Made by a program: the position numbers and the translations under genes. DNA of 64,000 nt from a virus: IMG/VR virus record IMGVR_UViG_3300024353_000005, positions 17,675 to 81,674 of that record; one strand, written 5' to 3'. The notes under the pieces are model-generated. The model was not told the DNA's origin. It worked only from the letters and a program-made list of their open reading frames with translations, and ran no database searches. This document shows positions 24,684 through 31,707 of the stretch, piece after piece (position 1 is the first letter of the stretch; each line of letters begins with the position of its first letter).

Positions 24684-25397
24684 TTATTCTCCCCGATTAA
24701 ATTTTAGAATTTTTTGTTTCGCTTTATGTAAATCTTTTAGTTCATGTTCCCAAAAGATTAAAGTCTGATAACCGTAGGCTCCATAAACTATTGATCTTCG
24801 CTTATCTCTTTTTTTAGTATCTTTTCTATTGTGCCAATAATCGCCATAGAGTTCTATTATTTTCTTCTGACCATTATAATTTATGAAATCTGGATTTAAT
24901 CCTCCCAATATAACTTTTCCATTTCCGACATATTTATATTCATTTGGCAAGATTTTCTGAAGAAATTTATCTAATAGTTTCTCTGGTTTATTAGGCTTTA
25001 TCCTTAAAGATTTCATCCATTTTTTAATTACTCTATTTTTATACTCTTTATTCTGCCATCTCTTTAACATATTTCTTTTAAATTTTCTTTTCGTTTCTAA
25101 ACTATGTTTATAACCTTCCAACGATTTACTAATTCGATCTTTAATATTTTTGGAGATAATATGACCTTTTAGGGCTTCGCTTTTAGTTCTTATTTTTATA
25201 CTGTATTTTTTCAAATATTGTCTAATGGTTACATCGCTACAATTAAATATTTTAGCAATTTTCATTGATGATTTTCTATTCTCGATATATTCTTTAATCA
25301 AATATTGTTTAGTTATGGGGTATTTTTTGGGCCTTTTTAAAGCCGCTAATCTCATTTTCTGTTTAGTCTCTTTTGTATGTTTTGAGTTCAGCTTCAT
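24684..25397 (-). CDS. Homing endonuclease, NUMOD3-like plus Vsr-like nuclease
   Basis: 237 residues. N-terminal HTKETKQKMRLAALKRPK is a NUMOD3-type DNA-binding motif, followed by an HTH and a second SLETKRKFKR motif. The C-terminus (PNKPEKLLDKFL, GLNPDF, KKIIELYGDYWH, YQTLIFWEHEL) matches the Vsr-like EDxHD homing-endonuclease fold. It is a paralogue of 59321-60205 on the other strand. It is free-standing; no intron is seen nearby. Confidence 0.8.
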   Translation of the reverse strand: MKLNSKHTKETKQKMRLAALKRPKKYPITKQYLIKEYIENRKSSMKIAKIFNCSDVTIRQYLKKYSIKIRTKSEALKGHIISKNIKDRISKSLEGYKHSLETKRKFKRNMLKRWQNKEYKNRVIKKWMKSLRIKPNKPEKLLDKFLQKILPNEYKYVGNGKVILGGLNPDFINYNGQKKIIELYGDYWHNRKDTKKRDKRRSIVYGAYGYQTLIFWEHELKDLHKAKQKILKFNRGE

Positions 25398-25561
25398 TTC
25401 AAAGTGTCCGCAGAATAGGCATAGCCATCTACGATAAAGAAATAAGTCTTGTCCTTATAAATGCCAGTTCCACCACAAGCCCTACAGTTCTTATCCTTGC
25501 CTTTGCAGATATAGCACTTTGCCTTGTTTATTCTGGTTATGACCTCTAATTTCTTTTTCAT
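25394..25561 (-). CDS. Small DnaJ-like zinc protein, 55 aa
   Basis: CYICKGKDKNCRACGGTG holds two CxxC-type pairs with the G-x-G spacing of DnaJ zinc centres. Coupled to its neighbours by 4-bp overlaps. Unknown partner. Confidence 0.55.
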   Translation of the reverse strand: MKKKLEVITRINKAKCYICKGKDKNCRACGGTGIYKDKTYFFIVDGYAYSADTLK

Positions 25562-25920
25562 TTTATCTCCTCTATAACTTTATGTATTTTTATCATTTCA
25601 TTTGCAAAATTTTCTGCTTCGGTTTTTTCATCTAAATTAATTGTTAAACATTGATTAGGTTCTTCTGTAGGAATATAAGTTACTGTTTTAGTAATTTTAG
25701 TTTCAGAATTAGTAGCATAAATCTTAAAAGTATATTTCTTATTTGGTTCAAGTATCATTATAAAGGAATTTTCACCAGATAATCGCATATCATTAGAGAA
25801 TACTGCATCTATATTATAAGTAAGGCTTGGTTCTATATTTATCTTTACATACACTACATCCAAAGAAGAACAACCCATAACAAATAAACTAATTAAAAAT
25901 AAGCAAATTAATTTCTTCAT
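25558..25920 (-). CDS. Putative lipoprotein, 120 aa
   Basis: The start MKKLICLFLISLFVMGCSS is a lipoprotein signal with lipobox VMGC. The mature part is beta-rich, like small surface or exclusion lipoproteins. It would be attached to a membrane outside the cytoplasm, which supports a Gram-negative-like host. It is an early gene after the riboswitches, so surface change or superinfection exclusion is possible. Confidence 0.7.
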   Translation of the reverse strand: MKKLICLFLISLFVMGCSSLDVVYVKINIEPSLTYNIDAVFSNDMRLSGENSFIMILEPNKKYTFKIYATNSETKITKTVTYIPTEEPNQCLTINLDEKTEAENFANEMIKIHKVIEEIK

Positions 25921-25921
25921 T

Positions 25922-26188
25922 TCATATCTCCTTTCTATCCAGTTTCTCCCTAATCGCTAAAGCCCTATCTATAAGCCTATCCCAGTTCTTTCGCAAATTT
26001 CTGGCTGTATCAAAACGAAAGCCCTCTTCCTTCAATTGGTCAAGGGCCATTTTGAATATACTTGGTGGGTTCTGGCGTTCAAAAGCATTGTAGATAAATT
26101 CTTCAACCTCTCTGTCTGTAACAGGATAGGTCATTTTTCTATCTTTTCTCAACTTTTTACCCCTCACTATATAGTGTTTTTCAGACAT
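25922..26188 (-). CDS. Hypothetical protein, 88 aa
   Basis: Charged helical protein with basic and acidic blocks (GKKLRKDRKMTY, REVEEFIYNAFERQ, LIDRALAIREKLDRKE). Lies 1 bp from the sigma-like regulator. Unrecognised. Confidence 0.6.
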   Translation of the reverse strand: MSEKHYIVRGKKLRKDRKMTYPVTDREVEEFIYNAFERQNPPSIFKMALDQLKEEGFRFDTARNLRKNWDRLIDRALAIREKLDRKEI

Positions 26189-26189
26189 T

Positions 26190-26531
26190 TTACAAGTACC
26201 CCTTAAGAGATTTTTTCAAATTATTTTTAGCACAATTGAGATACTCACTAACAGCTTGTTGACTAATTCCCAAAATTTTCCCTATTTCCTTCTGCTTCTT
26301 ATTCTTTATGAAGTATAATTTAATACATTGTCTTTGTTTTGGTGTCAAACTTTTTAGGGCCTTTCTAACTACTTTAGCAAGGTGCTCATGCTTCTTCTGA
26401 GTAACATCAAACTCGTTTTCCTCCTCCTCAATGAGAATTTCCAAAGGAGTCTTGGGTTCTTGTTCCTCTCTTAACAGTTCCAAAGTTCGAGCAGTCTTAC
26501 CTCGAAATATTTCCTTGTATTGTTTGGGCAT
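26190..26531 (-). CDS. Sigma-70 region 4-like transcription regulator
   Basis: 113 residues. The C-terminal segment SLTPKQRQCIKLYFIKN, then QKEIGKILGISQQAVSEYL, is a clear sigma region 4 helix-turn-helix. No region 2 or 3 is present. Such proteins can act as small sigma-like activators, for example of late transcription. Position near the front of the riboswitch-led operon makes it a good candidate for relaying the c-di-GMP decision to late genes (inference). Confidence 0.78.
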   Translation of the reverse strand: MPKQYKEIFRGKTARTLELLREEQEPKTPLEILIEEEENEFDVTQKKHEHLAKVVRKALKSLTPKQRQCIKLYFIKNKKQKEIGKILGISQQAVSEYLNCAKNNLKKSLKGYL

Positions 26532-26540
26532 AATTTTCTC

Positions 26541-27101
26541 CTATCTCACAGTTACATTAACATCAGTCTCTACATCTGTTTCATTAGTATTCTCATTGGT
26601 GTTAGTATTATTATTTGTTGTTGTAGCAGTTCCAGACCCACCTGTTGCAGAATTAGTTATAGTTCCTGTATAAGCTGTAGAAGTTATATTGCCCACAGAA
26701 GAACTACTTTGAGAAGCAATAGTACCCATATTTACACTTTGATTAAATCTTATTCTTTTAATAGCGTCTGTTACTTCTCGTAATGGCATACCTTGAGCAA
26801 TTAAGTACTCTCTCATTGCTTGAGCTTTAATAATTTCTATCTTAATTTCGTGTTCTCTTTGTATCTCAGTCTCGACTTGTCTTGTCCTCTCAATCATCCG
26901 TTGTTTATAATGCTCCTGCTCGGATAATCTTTCTTTCTCAGTTAAATTTCCCTGCAAATAGATACACCCATCTTTTTCGTAGTACTCACCTTTTAAATCT
27001 AATTCATTAGCTTTTGCTCCCCTTCCAAAAATTAGCAGAAAACCTACTATCACCAAAATTGTCACCACCATCCTAATTAAGCCTACTACTTCTTTTCTCA
27101 T
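26541..27101 (-). CDS. Exported coiled-coil protein with Ser/Thr/Asn-rich tail
   Basis: A signal peptide ends near AKA (residues 29-31). A Glu/Gln/Arg-rich coiled coil (about 55-105) follows, then a long low-complexity tail of Ser, Thr, Gly and Asn. It is the first clearly ordered gene after the riboswitches (AGAGGA before ATG 27101). Such tails are typical of surface or envelope-spanning proteins; function unknown. Confidence 0.65.
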   Translation of the reverse strand: MRKEVVGLIRMVVTILVIVGFLLIFGRGAKANELDLKGEYYEKDGCIYLQGNLTEKERLSEQEHYKQRMIERTRQVETEIQREHEIKIEIIKAQAMREYLIAQGMPLREVTDAIKRIRFNQSVNMGTIASQSSSSVGNITSTAYTGTITNSATGGSGTATTTNNNTNTNENTNETDVETDVNVTVR

Positions 27102-27122
27102 TCTATCCTCTTTCTGCTTGTA

Positions 27123-27338
27123 TTATAGCCAAATTTTTCTCTGGCCTCTATGAGCTATTTCTGAAGTTGCTACTTTACTATTCCATTTACAGTTTTTATT
27201 TTGACAATCTTTACAACCATTAAGCCTATCGAGTTCCTTTTTATAAAATTTATCCTTCTTTTCTCCCCTTTTCCAAGCCTCCTTTTCCAGAAAATAAAAA
27301 AGCCGAACCACCACAATATTCGGTAGCTCGGCTATCAT
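27123..27338 (-). CDS. Small cysteine-rich protein overlapping the second riboswitch; start uncertain
   Basis: The C-terminal part holds CKDCQNKNCKW, like other small zinc proteins of this phage. The first possible start (ATG 27338) lies inside aptamer 2, and codons 1-17 overlap the intrinsic terminator. No downstream ATG exists in frame, so the true start may be ATG 27338 or a GTG/CTG within the terminator region. If 27338 is used, aptamer folding would also affect translation. Confidence 0.5.
   Translation of the reverse strand: MIAELPNIVVVRLFYFLEKEAWKRGEKKDKFYKKELDRLNGCKDCQNKNCKWNSKVATSEIAHRGQRKIWL
27292..27332 (-). terminator. Intrinsic terminator of riboswitch 2 (expression platform)
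   Basis: Arms GCCGAGCTACC (27332-27322) and GGTGGTTCGGC (27312-27302) form 11 consecutive pairs, two of them G-U, followed by TTTTTATTTT. The 5' arm is part of the aptamer, so ligand-bound folding should prevent termination (an ON switch). Confidence 0.85.
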
Positions 27339-27392
27339 TTCTGACCCGTAGCTTTGCGCTTCGCTATTTCAGCGAATTGCCTTTATCGTAAT
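27316..27392 (-). promoter_or_regulatory. Cyclic-di-GMP-I (GEMM) riboswitch, second of a tandem pair
   Basis: On the minus strand: AAAGGCAATTCGCT, loop GAAAT, AGCGAA, then the diagnostic GCGCAAAGCTACGGGTC, a short loop and GATAGCCGAGCTACCGAA. This matches the conserved c-di-GMP-I aptamer (AAAGGCAAACC, GAAA-capped P2, GACGCAAAGCCACGGGTCT, AGACAGCCGGGTTGCCGAA). The 3' strand of the aptamer is also the 5' arm of an intrinsic terminator. Confidence 0.88.
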
Positions 27393-27445
27393 CTAAATTG
27401 TATATTAAAGTTACACTACTTTAGAGATCCTCCAATTTCTCTCCT

Positions 27446-27485
27446 AAAATAAAAAGCCGAATTGCCTATCCTTCGGCAACTCGGC
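27446..27485 (-). terminator. Intrinsic terminator of riboswitch 1 (expression platform)
   Basis: Arms GCCGAGTTGCC (27485-27475) and GGCAATTCGGC (27466-27456) pair over 11 bp with one G-U, loop of 8, followed by TTTTTATTTT. The 5' arm is the aptamer's 3' strand, again predicting an ON switch. Confidence 0.87.
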
Positions 27486-27549
27486 TTCGCTTAAAGCGAC
27501 CTTGAGTTTTGCGCCCCACTAATTCAGTGGGTAGCCCTTTCGGAGATAG
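27466..27549 (-). promoter_or_regulatory. Cyclic-di-GMP-I (GEMM) riboswitch, first of a tandem pair
   Basis: On the minus strand: closing stem CTATCTCC with GGATAG, then GAAAGGGCTACC, P2 CCCACT-GAATT-AGTGGG, the diagnostic GCGCAAAACTCAAGGTC, a short stem-loop, and GAAGCCGAGTTGCCGAAG. The order and conserved blocks fit the c-di-GMP-I class. It begins about 20 bp after the predicted start of transcription. Confidence 0.88.
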
Positions 27550-27574
27550 TATTAAATTTCAACCTGTAATATTA

Positions 27575-27603
27575 AGTATACACTATAAAATCTAATTTGT
27601 CAA
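27575..27603 (-). promoter_or_regulatory. Strong sigma70-like promoter of the riboswitch-led operon
   Basis: On the minus strand, TTGACA (27603-27598), 17 bp, TATACT (27580-27575). The -35 box lies 5 bp past the end of the GGDEF gene. Transcription would start near 27568, just before riboswitch 1, and read through to the left edge. Confidence 0.85.
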
Positions 27604-27607
27604 GTCC

Positions 27608-29113
27608 CTAATTTTTATTTTTTTCAAATCTACTTTTTTCTCGTAATACCTGCAAAAATATATCTACTAATTCTGGATCAAATTGTTTTCCCTTCTCTCG
27701 TTCCAATTCTTCTATTGCTTGTTCCTTAGTTTTAGGATTTCCATTATAGGGTCTTTTGTGTATCATTGTATCATAACTATCTAAAATAGCAGTAATACGA
27801 GAAAGTAAAGGGATATTCTGACCTCTCAATCCATCAGGATAACCAGTTCCATCCCATCTTTCGTGGTGGCGTAATATGTAATCCGCTATATGAGAAAATT
27901 GCCTTACCCCTTTTAAAATGTTATAGCCTAAAATTGGATGAGTTTTCAGCTTTTTCCATTCTTTTTCAGTTAAAGGTTCTTTTTTATGAAGTATTCTGTC
28001 TGGAATGCCTATCTTACCTATATCGTGAAATTTAATAGTATAATGTAAATCTCTTATTTCTTGAAGTGATAAATGAAGTCTTTTAGCGAATTTAGCTCCC
28101 AATTTTATTAATCTATTATGATGTATTTGAGTTCCCATATCTTTTTGTTTCATAACTTCAATTAAACTATTAATAAATTCTTTCTGAGCAGTGCCTTCTT
28201 TATCCATTTTATCTTTATACATTTCTTCATCTGCTTTAGATATATATCTATTTAAATCTTCTTTTTTAAATTCAGTTATTGTAATAGATCCAATAGCATA
28301 GTTAATATTAATTTTTTTAACTTCTAAAGAATAAGATTTACATTTTCTATTTAATTTCTTAATAATTTCTTCTGCACGACTTCGGTCTGTTTGTTTAAGA
28401 AGGATTGAAAATTCGTCCCCCCCAATTCGTGCTACTACATCGTCTTGTCTTACGCAATTTCTCATAGACTTTCCAAAATATCGAAGTATCTTATCCCCTG
28501 CTGGATGTCCCCAAGTATCATTAATAATTTTTAAATGATTTACATCTATTGAGATTATAGAAATGGGATAGTTTCTTTTAGTATTTATTCTTCTCAATTC
28601 TTCTTCAAAATAAGTTCTGTTATATAACTCTGTCAACGAGTCGTGATAGGCATTATATTTTATCTGCTCTTGTAATTTTCTGTGCTCAATTCTACTTTTT
28701 TGTAATTGCAATTTTATTTGTCGCTTTGTTTGTCTTGCCATATACTCTTGAAAACTTGTTTTTATAACCTCCAGAAAAGTTAATGTGTCATAGGGTTTTA
28801 TCAAAAGCTTTTTAATTCCTATTTCTAACAATTGTTGTGTTTGTTTTAATGTTAAAATTAAACCAGTTATTACTATAATACAAGTGTCAGGATAATTTAA
28901 TTTTATATAATAAGCTAAATCTACCCCATTTCCATCAGGTAATTCAATATCAATTATTACTACTCCAATATTATTTTCTTTGAAGATTTTCAACCCTTCC
29001 TGAAAAGAATTAGCAATTAAAGTTTTATAACCCTGAGCTTGAAGATTTATAGAAATAGCTTTTGCTAATTCTTTGTCATCTTCTATAATAGCTATTTTAG
29101 GAATATTATTCAT
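27608..29113 (-). CDS. REC-GGDEF-HD-GYP c-di-GMP synthase/hydrolase
   Basis: 501 residues from ATG 29113 (GAGAGAG upstream, ATGA overlap). Receiver domain 5-120 with EDD, phospho-acceptor D55 in VIIDIELPDG and KP at 106-107. GGDEF domain about 150-310 with intact GGDEF (231-235) and an inhibitory RxxD site exactly five residues before it (R222-D225). HD-GYP domain about 325-495 with HDIGKIG (HD at 363-364), HPILGY and HERWDGTGYPDG (GYP at 424-426). Both activities, making and degrading c-di-GMP, look intact and could be switched by phosphorylation. No cognate kinase is in the window. It is the last gene of the operon starting near 33.35 kb. Confidence 0.92.
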   Translation of the reverse strand: MNNIPKIAIIEDDKELAKAISINLQAQGYKTLIANSFQEGLKIFKENNIGVVIIDIELPDGNGVDLAYYIKLNYPDTCIIVITGLILTLKQTQQLLEIGIKKLLIKPYDTLTFLEVIKTSFQEYMARQTKRQIKLQLQKSRIEHRKLQEQIKYNAYHDSLTELYNRTYFEEELRRINTKRNYPISIISIDVNHLKIINDTWGHPAGDKILRYFGKSMRNCVRQDDVVARIGGDEFSILLKQTDRSRAEEIIKKLNRKCKSYSLEVKKININYAIGSITITEFKKEDLNRYISKADEEMYKDKMDKEGTAQKEFINSLIEVMKQKDMGTQIHHNRLIKLGAKFAKRLHLSLQEIRDLHYTIKFHDIGKIGIPDRILHKKEPLTEKEWKKLKTHPILGYNILKGVRQFSHIADYILRHHERWDGTGYPDGLRGQNIPLLSRITAILDSYDTMIHKRPYNGNPKTKEQAIEELEREKGKQFDPELVDIFLQVLREKSRFEKNKN

Positions 29114-29355
29114 TTTTTCTCTCTCAAATAAACCATTCGTCTTACACATCCCGCAGGAATTAGTATAGGCTCATCTTCAGGATGACCATTTATTCTCTTC
29201 AGAACAACTTTCTCTTTATCCTTATGCCATAAATAACCAACGATTTTTATTTCAGGCAATACTAAATCTTCTATTTTCCATACTCCTTTACCATAAGAAA
29301 TCATATCTACGAGGGTAATCTCTACTCGCTTGTATTCTCTTTTCCTTTTACCCAT
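29110..29355 (-). CDS. Small basic beta-rich protein, 81 aa
   Basis: Begins MGKRKREYKRVEITLVDMI; hydrophobic strands with a late Cys (IPAGCVRRMV). It is translated just before, and coupled (ATGA) to, the REC-GGDEF-HD-GYP gene, so it may act in the same pathway. No family recognised. Confidence 0.6.
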   Translation of the reverse strand: MGKRKREYKRVEITLVDMISYGKGVWKIEDLVLPEIKIVGYLWHKDKEKVVLKRINGHPEDEPILIPAGCVRRMVYLREKK

Positions 29356-29367
29356 CTTTATTCTCCT

Positions 29368-29436
29368 TTATATTTCCATAATTTTGATAATCAGCCAACA
29401 AATTAAAAGAATTAATAATACTGCTAATAACAGCAT
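29368..29436 (-). CDS. Tiny hydrophobic membrane peptide, 22 aa
   Basis: MLLLAVLLILLICWLIIKIM is almost one membrane helix. GGGGAA precedes the start and AGGAG for the next gene follows the stop. Real but minimal; role unknown. Confidence 0.4.
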   Translation of the reverse strand: MLLLAVLLILLICWLIIKIMEI

Positions 29437-29437
29437 C

Positions 29438-29620
29438 TCATTTCCCCTTCTTTCGATACTCATTAAATAATCTATTTCTTTCCAGCGGACAATCCTTACA
29501 ACTCTTTCTCTTACAAATCCAACAAAGAGGCTCTGTGTTCTTTAAGATATAATCAACATTTTCCTCTAAATGTTTAATTGCCATTGCTTTTTGTAAAAAT
29601 ACTCTTGGATTAATTTTCAT
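29438..29620 (-). CDS. Small zinc-binding protein, 60 aa
   Basis: CWICKRKSCKDCPLERN contains four cysteines in a short span, suggesting one zinc; a helix precedes it. Unknown. Confidence 0.55.
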   Translation of the reverse strand: MKINPRVFLQKAMAIKHLEENVDYILKNTEPLCWICKRKSCKDCPLERNRLFNEYRKKGK

Positions 29621-29757
29621 TTATGTCCCTTTTTTATACTAAAAATCTTCTTACAACTCATACAAAGACTTACTCGTTGTTCCTGACTATTTGAAAATTT
29701 AATGACTACCTTCTGTGTATTCTCACTTTTACAATATGGACAACAATTATTTTTCAT
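29617..29757 (-). CDS. Small zinc-ribbon protein, 46 aa
   Basis: CPYCKSENTQKVVIKF and CMSCKKIF make a typical zinc ribbon like those of TFIIS or ribosomal proteins. ATGA overlap with the next gene. Confidence 0.55.
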   Translation of the reverse strand: MKNNCCPYCKSENTQKVVIKFSNSQEQRVSLCMSCKKIFSIKKGHK

Positions 29758-29767
29758 TATATCTCCT

Positions 29768-29866
29768 TTATCTATCTGGTTTATATTCCTCTTTTTCCCG
29801 ATAAATTAAGTAAGAAACTAGAAACAAGAAAACGATTAATCCTATTCCTATCTTAAGTAAAAACAT
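29768..29866 (-). CDS. Small membrane peptide, 32 aa
   Basis: One transmembrane helix (FLLKIGIGLIVFLFLVSYLI) with a charged tail. Unknown. Confidence 0.45.
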   Translation of the reverse strand: MFLLKIGIGLIVFLFLVSYLIYREKEEYKPDR

Positions 29867-29887
29867 TTTATAGTCCCCCTTGCTATT

Positions 29888-30013
29888 TTATATTAAAGAT
29901 GAAAGAAGACAAGATAAAATCTCTGTTAAGATATAGCCAATCCGTAAAATCAACAAGCCAAAAACTATTGCAAGACTAACAACTGCTACAGTAAATATGT
30001 TTTTATAAGTCAT
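29888..30013 (-). CDS. Small membrane protein, 41 aa
   Basis: ATG 30013 with AAGGAGG upstream is chosen over ATG 30076. Mostly hydrophobic (VAVVSLAIVFGLLILRIGYI). Unknown. Confidence 0.5.
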   Translation of the reverse strand: MTYKNIFTVAVVSLAIVFGLLILRIGYILTEILSCLLSSLI

Positions 30014-30027
30014 TTTATCCTCCTTAT

Positions 30028-30183
30028 TTATAGTTCTACTATTTTGTAATCTTGGGCACAATTCACTCTCGCCCATTGTTCGGCACTATGCCCACTTCCA
30101 AAAAAGATAACATCCCCCTCTTCATTTCTATCTATACTACAATTGTCATAAGTATCTTTAACATACTCGATTACGATGTACAT
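30028..30183 (-). CDS. Small hypothetical protein, 51 aa
   Basis: Begins MYIVIEYVKDTYDNCSIDRN and continues VIFFGSGHSAEQWARVN. Acidic-aromatic, probably cytoplasmic; unknown function. Confidence 0.55.
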   Translation of the reverse strand: MYIVIEYVKDTYDNCSIDRNEEGDVIFFGSGHSAEQWARVNCAQDYKIVEL

Positions 30184-30198
30184 TATTTTATTCTCCTA

Positions 30199-30357
30199 TT
30201 AAAATTCTTTTTTTACTCCGAGATACTTTGCTATCTTCTCTGCAATTTCTGCTTTCTTCTTAAGGTCAGTCAAATCAATATGAAAATAGTTAGCATACTC
30301 TCTTAATTGTTTTGTGGTTAATTCACATCTTAGCATTTGCCAATCGGTTTTTCTCAT
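30199..30357 (-). CDS. Small SAP/Rho-N-like protein, 52 aa
   Basis: TTKQLREYANYFHIDLTDLK followed by KAEIAEKIAKYLG resembles the helix-extended-helix of SAP or Rho N-terminal domains that bind nucleic acid. The match is only by pattern. Confidence 0.5.
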   Translation of the reverse strand: MRKTDWQMLRCELTTKQLREYANYFHIDLTDLKKKAEIAEKIAKYLGVKKEF

Positions 30358-30361
30358 TCCT

Positions 30362-30595
30362 TTATGCCTCCATTCCAATATGTTTACAACAAGTTTTACA
30401 CATTAAAACTACTGCTTCTTCATTATTTTTTTCCAGAACCAAATTAGCTTTTTCATATTTTATCATTAAATCTATTCCGATATCTTTAATAGTAAAAGCA
30501 AAGGGTGATTGTTCATTGCCACAAGTCTTACAATTAGGATATAATACATTTTCATCTCTACTATATACTTTTGTGCCTAAGATTAATTTACTCAT
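30362..30595 (-). CDS. Small zinc-ribbon protein, 77 aa
   Basis: CKTCGNEQSP and CKTCCKHIG lie at both ends of a helical insert, forming a probable zinc ribbon. Unknown role. Confidence 0.55.
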   Translation of the reverse strand: MSKLILGTKVYSRDENVLYPNCKTCGNEQSPFAFTIKDIGIDLMIKYEKANLVLEKNNEEAVVLMCKTCCKHIGMEA

Positions 30596-30634
30596 TTTTT
30601 CTTTCCCTTTATTATCTCTACTAATTTAGAACAT

Positions 30635-30853
30635 TCATCCAATATTTGACTTTCGTTTACTTATCCTAGCCCTTCTAAATACAAAGTCTGTATTAACATA
30701 ATAATAATCATAATATAAATCTGAAGATATAACTAAATTATTATGTCTTCCCTTATCTTTTCCAAGAACTTCTAATAATTTTTGGGTTTCTTCAGGAGAT
30801 AACCAATCTACCAATGTAAAAGCCTTATCATTCATAGTCCACTTAGCATCCAT
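30635..30853 (-). CDS. Hypothetical protein, 72 aa
   Basis: Starts MDAKWTMNDKAFTLVDWLSP; ends basic (RRARISKRKS). It is the first gene downstream of the structured region at 30905-31009. No family. Confidence 0.55.
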   Translation of the reverse strand: MDAKWTMNDKAFTLVDWLSPEETQKLLEVLGKDKGRHNNLVISSDLYYDYYYVNTDFVFRRARISKRKSNIG

Positions 30854-30904
30854 TATCTTTCTCCAACTTTTGTTAATCTCTATTTTTCTTTACTCCCTTT
30901 AATT

Positions 30905-31009
30905 GCTTTCGACCCGCCATTGATTTAACCTATATCAGGCTGTCCCGTTCTTTCGGTAGCCTACCACTTTTAATCTATATGGTTTCTTGACAGGCAAACA
31001 AGACAGCCT
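30905..31009 (-). other. Structured intergenic RNA element A
   Basis: On the minus strand AGGCTGTC (31009-31002) pairs perfectly with GACAGCCT (30944-30937). Inside is palindromic GGTAGGCTACC (30965-30955); after it a hairpin TGAT-ATAGGTTAA-ATCA (30937-30921). There is no T-run, so it is not an intrinsic terminator. The loop sequence recurs in element B (36638-36700). Class unknown. Confidence 0.45.
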
Positions 31010-31012
31010 ATT

Positions 31013-31174
31013 TTATTCCTTTTCAATATCTAATTCTAATAGTATATCATCTAAAATATCCGAAGCGGAAGGCAACTGTATTTCCTCATTTTCAACATAG
31101 ATGCCGCTTAAATATTTGTCAATGAGTTTTTCTACTGTTGCATAATCCTGTCTATCAATTTTAATTTTAGGCAT
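31013..31174 (-). CDS. Small acidic protein, 53 aa
   Basis: Begins MPKIKIDRQDYATVEKLIDK and has an acidic C-terminus (ILDDILLELDIEKE). Overlaps the preceding gene by 8 bp. Unknown. Confidence 0.55.
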   Translation of the reverse strand: MPKIKIDRQDYATVEKLIDKYLSGIYVENEEIQLPSASDILDDILLELDIEKE

Positions 31175-31694
31175 TACCTTCCTCCTTTGGTTCTATTGGA
31201 GAATTACTACTCCCTCCCTGTGATTGACTATAACAATATATTGTTTGTTTTAATTTATTTGCTATTGGTTGAGCTAATTTTTCGCCCCTGTCAAATTCTC
31301 CAATCGTTGGTTTTTCATCTTGATATAATACTTCTATTATTTTGTCAACCCAACCCTGTCTTGTTCTATAAGTTTTTCTTCCCTTGCCTACCACCACAAA
31401 AGTTAAATGCTTATCTCTTAAATCAACTCCTGTATTACTATATAAATCATCAGAATTAGTGTGCCAGGGTGCTTTTAATTCTTCTATTGTTCCATCTTCC
31501 AAAGTAAAAGATAGTGTTCTTCCACCAAAACCATCGGAATTTTTGCCACCAGATACATAGATATTATCAGCAGGATTATCCTGAATAGCGTATAACCAAA
31601 TTCTGCCTGACTTTCCAATTACCTTTTTGTATCGTCTTTCCTCTGCTTCAGAATGACCGCATAGCATCGGTTGTCTATCAATTATATAATCCAT
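31167..31694 (-). CDS. Hypothetical protein, 175 aa
   Basis: ATG 31694 is chosen since AAGGGAGA lies upstream. The middle (YVSGGKNSDGFGGRTLSFTL, DLYSNTGVDLRDKHLTFVVV) suggests an alpha-beta fold; no catalytic motif is evident. Unrecognised. Confidence 0.6.
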   Translation of the reverse strand: MDYIIDRQPMLCGHSEAEERRYKKVIGKSGRIWLYAIQDNPADNIYVSGGKNSDGFGGRTLSFTLEDGTIEELKAPWHTNSDDLYSNTGVDLRDKHLTFVVVGKGRKTYRTRQGWVDKIIEVLYQDEKPTIGEFDRGEKLAQPIANKLKQTIYCYSQSQGGSSNSPIEPKEEGNA

Positions 31695-31707
31695 TTTTCC
31701 ATCTCCC

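Noticed and set aside
30905-31009. Element A as another c-di-GMP-I riboswitch or a tRNA
   Set aside because: It lacks the GCGCAAAGC core and AAAGG block of the riboswitch, and no cloverleaf could be drawn.
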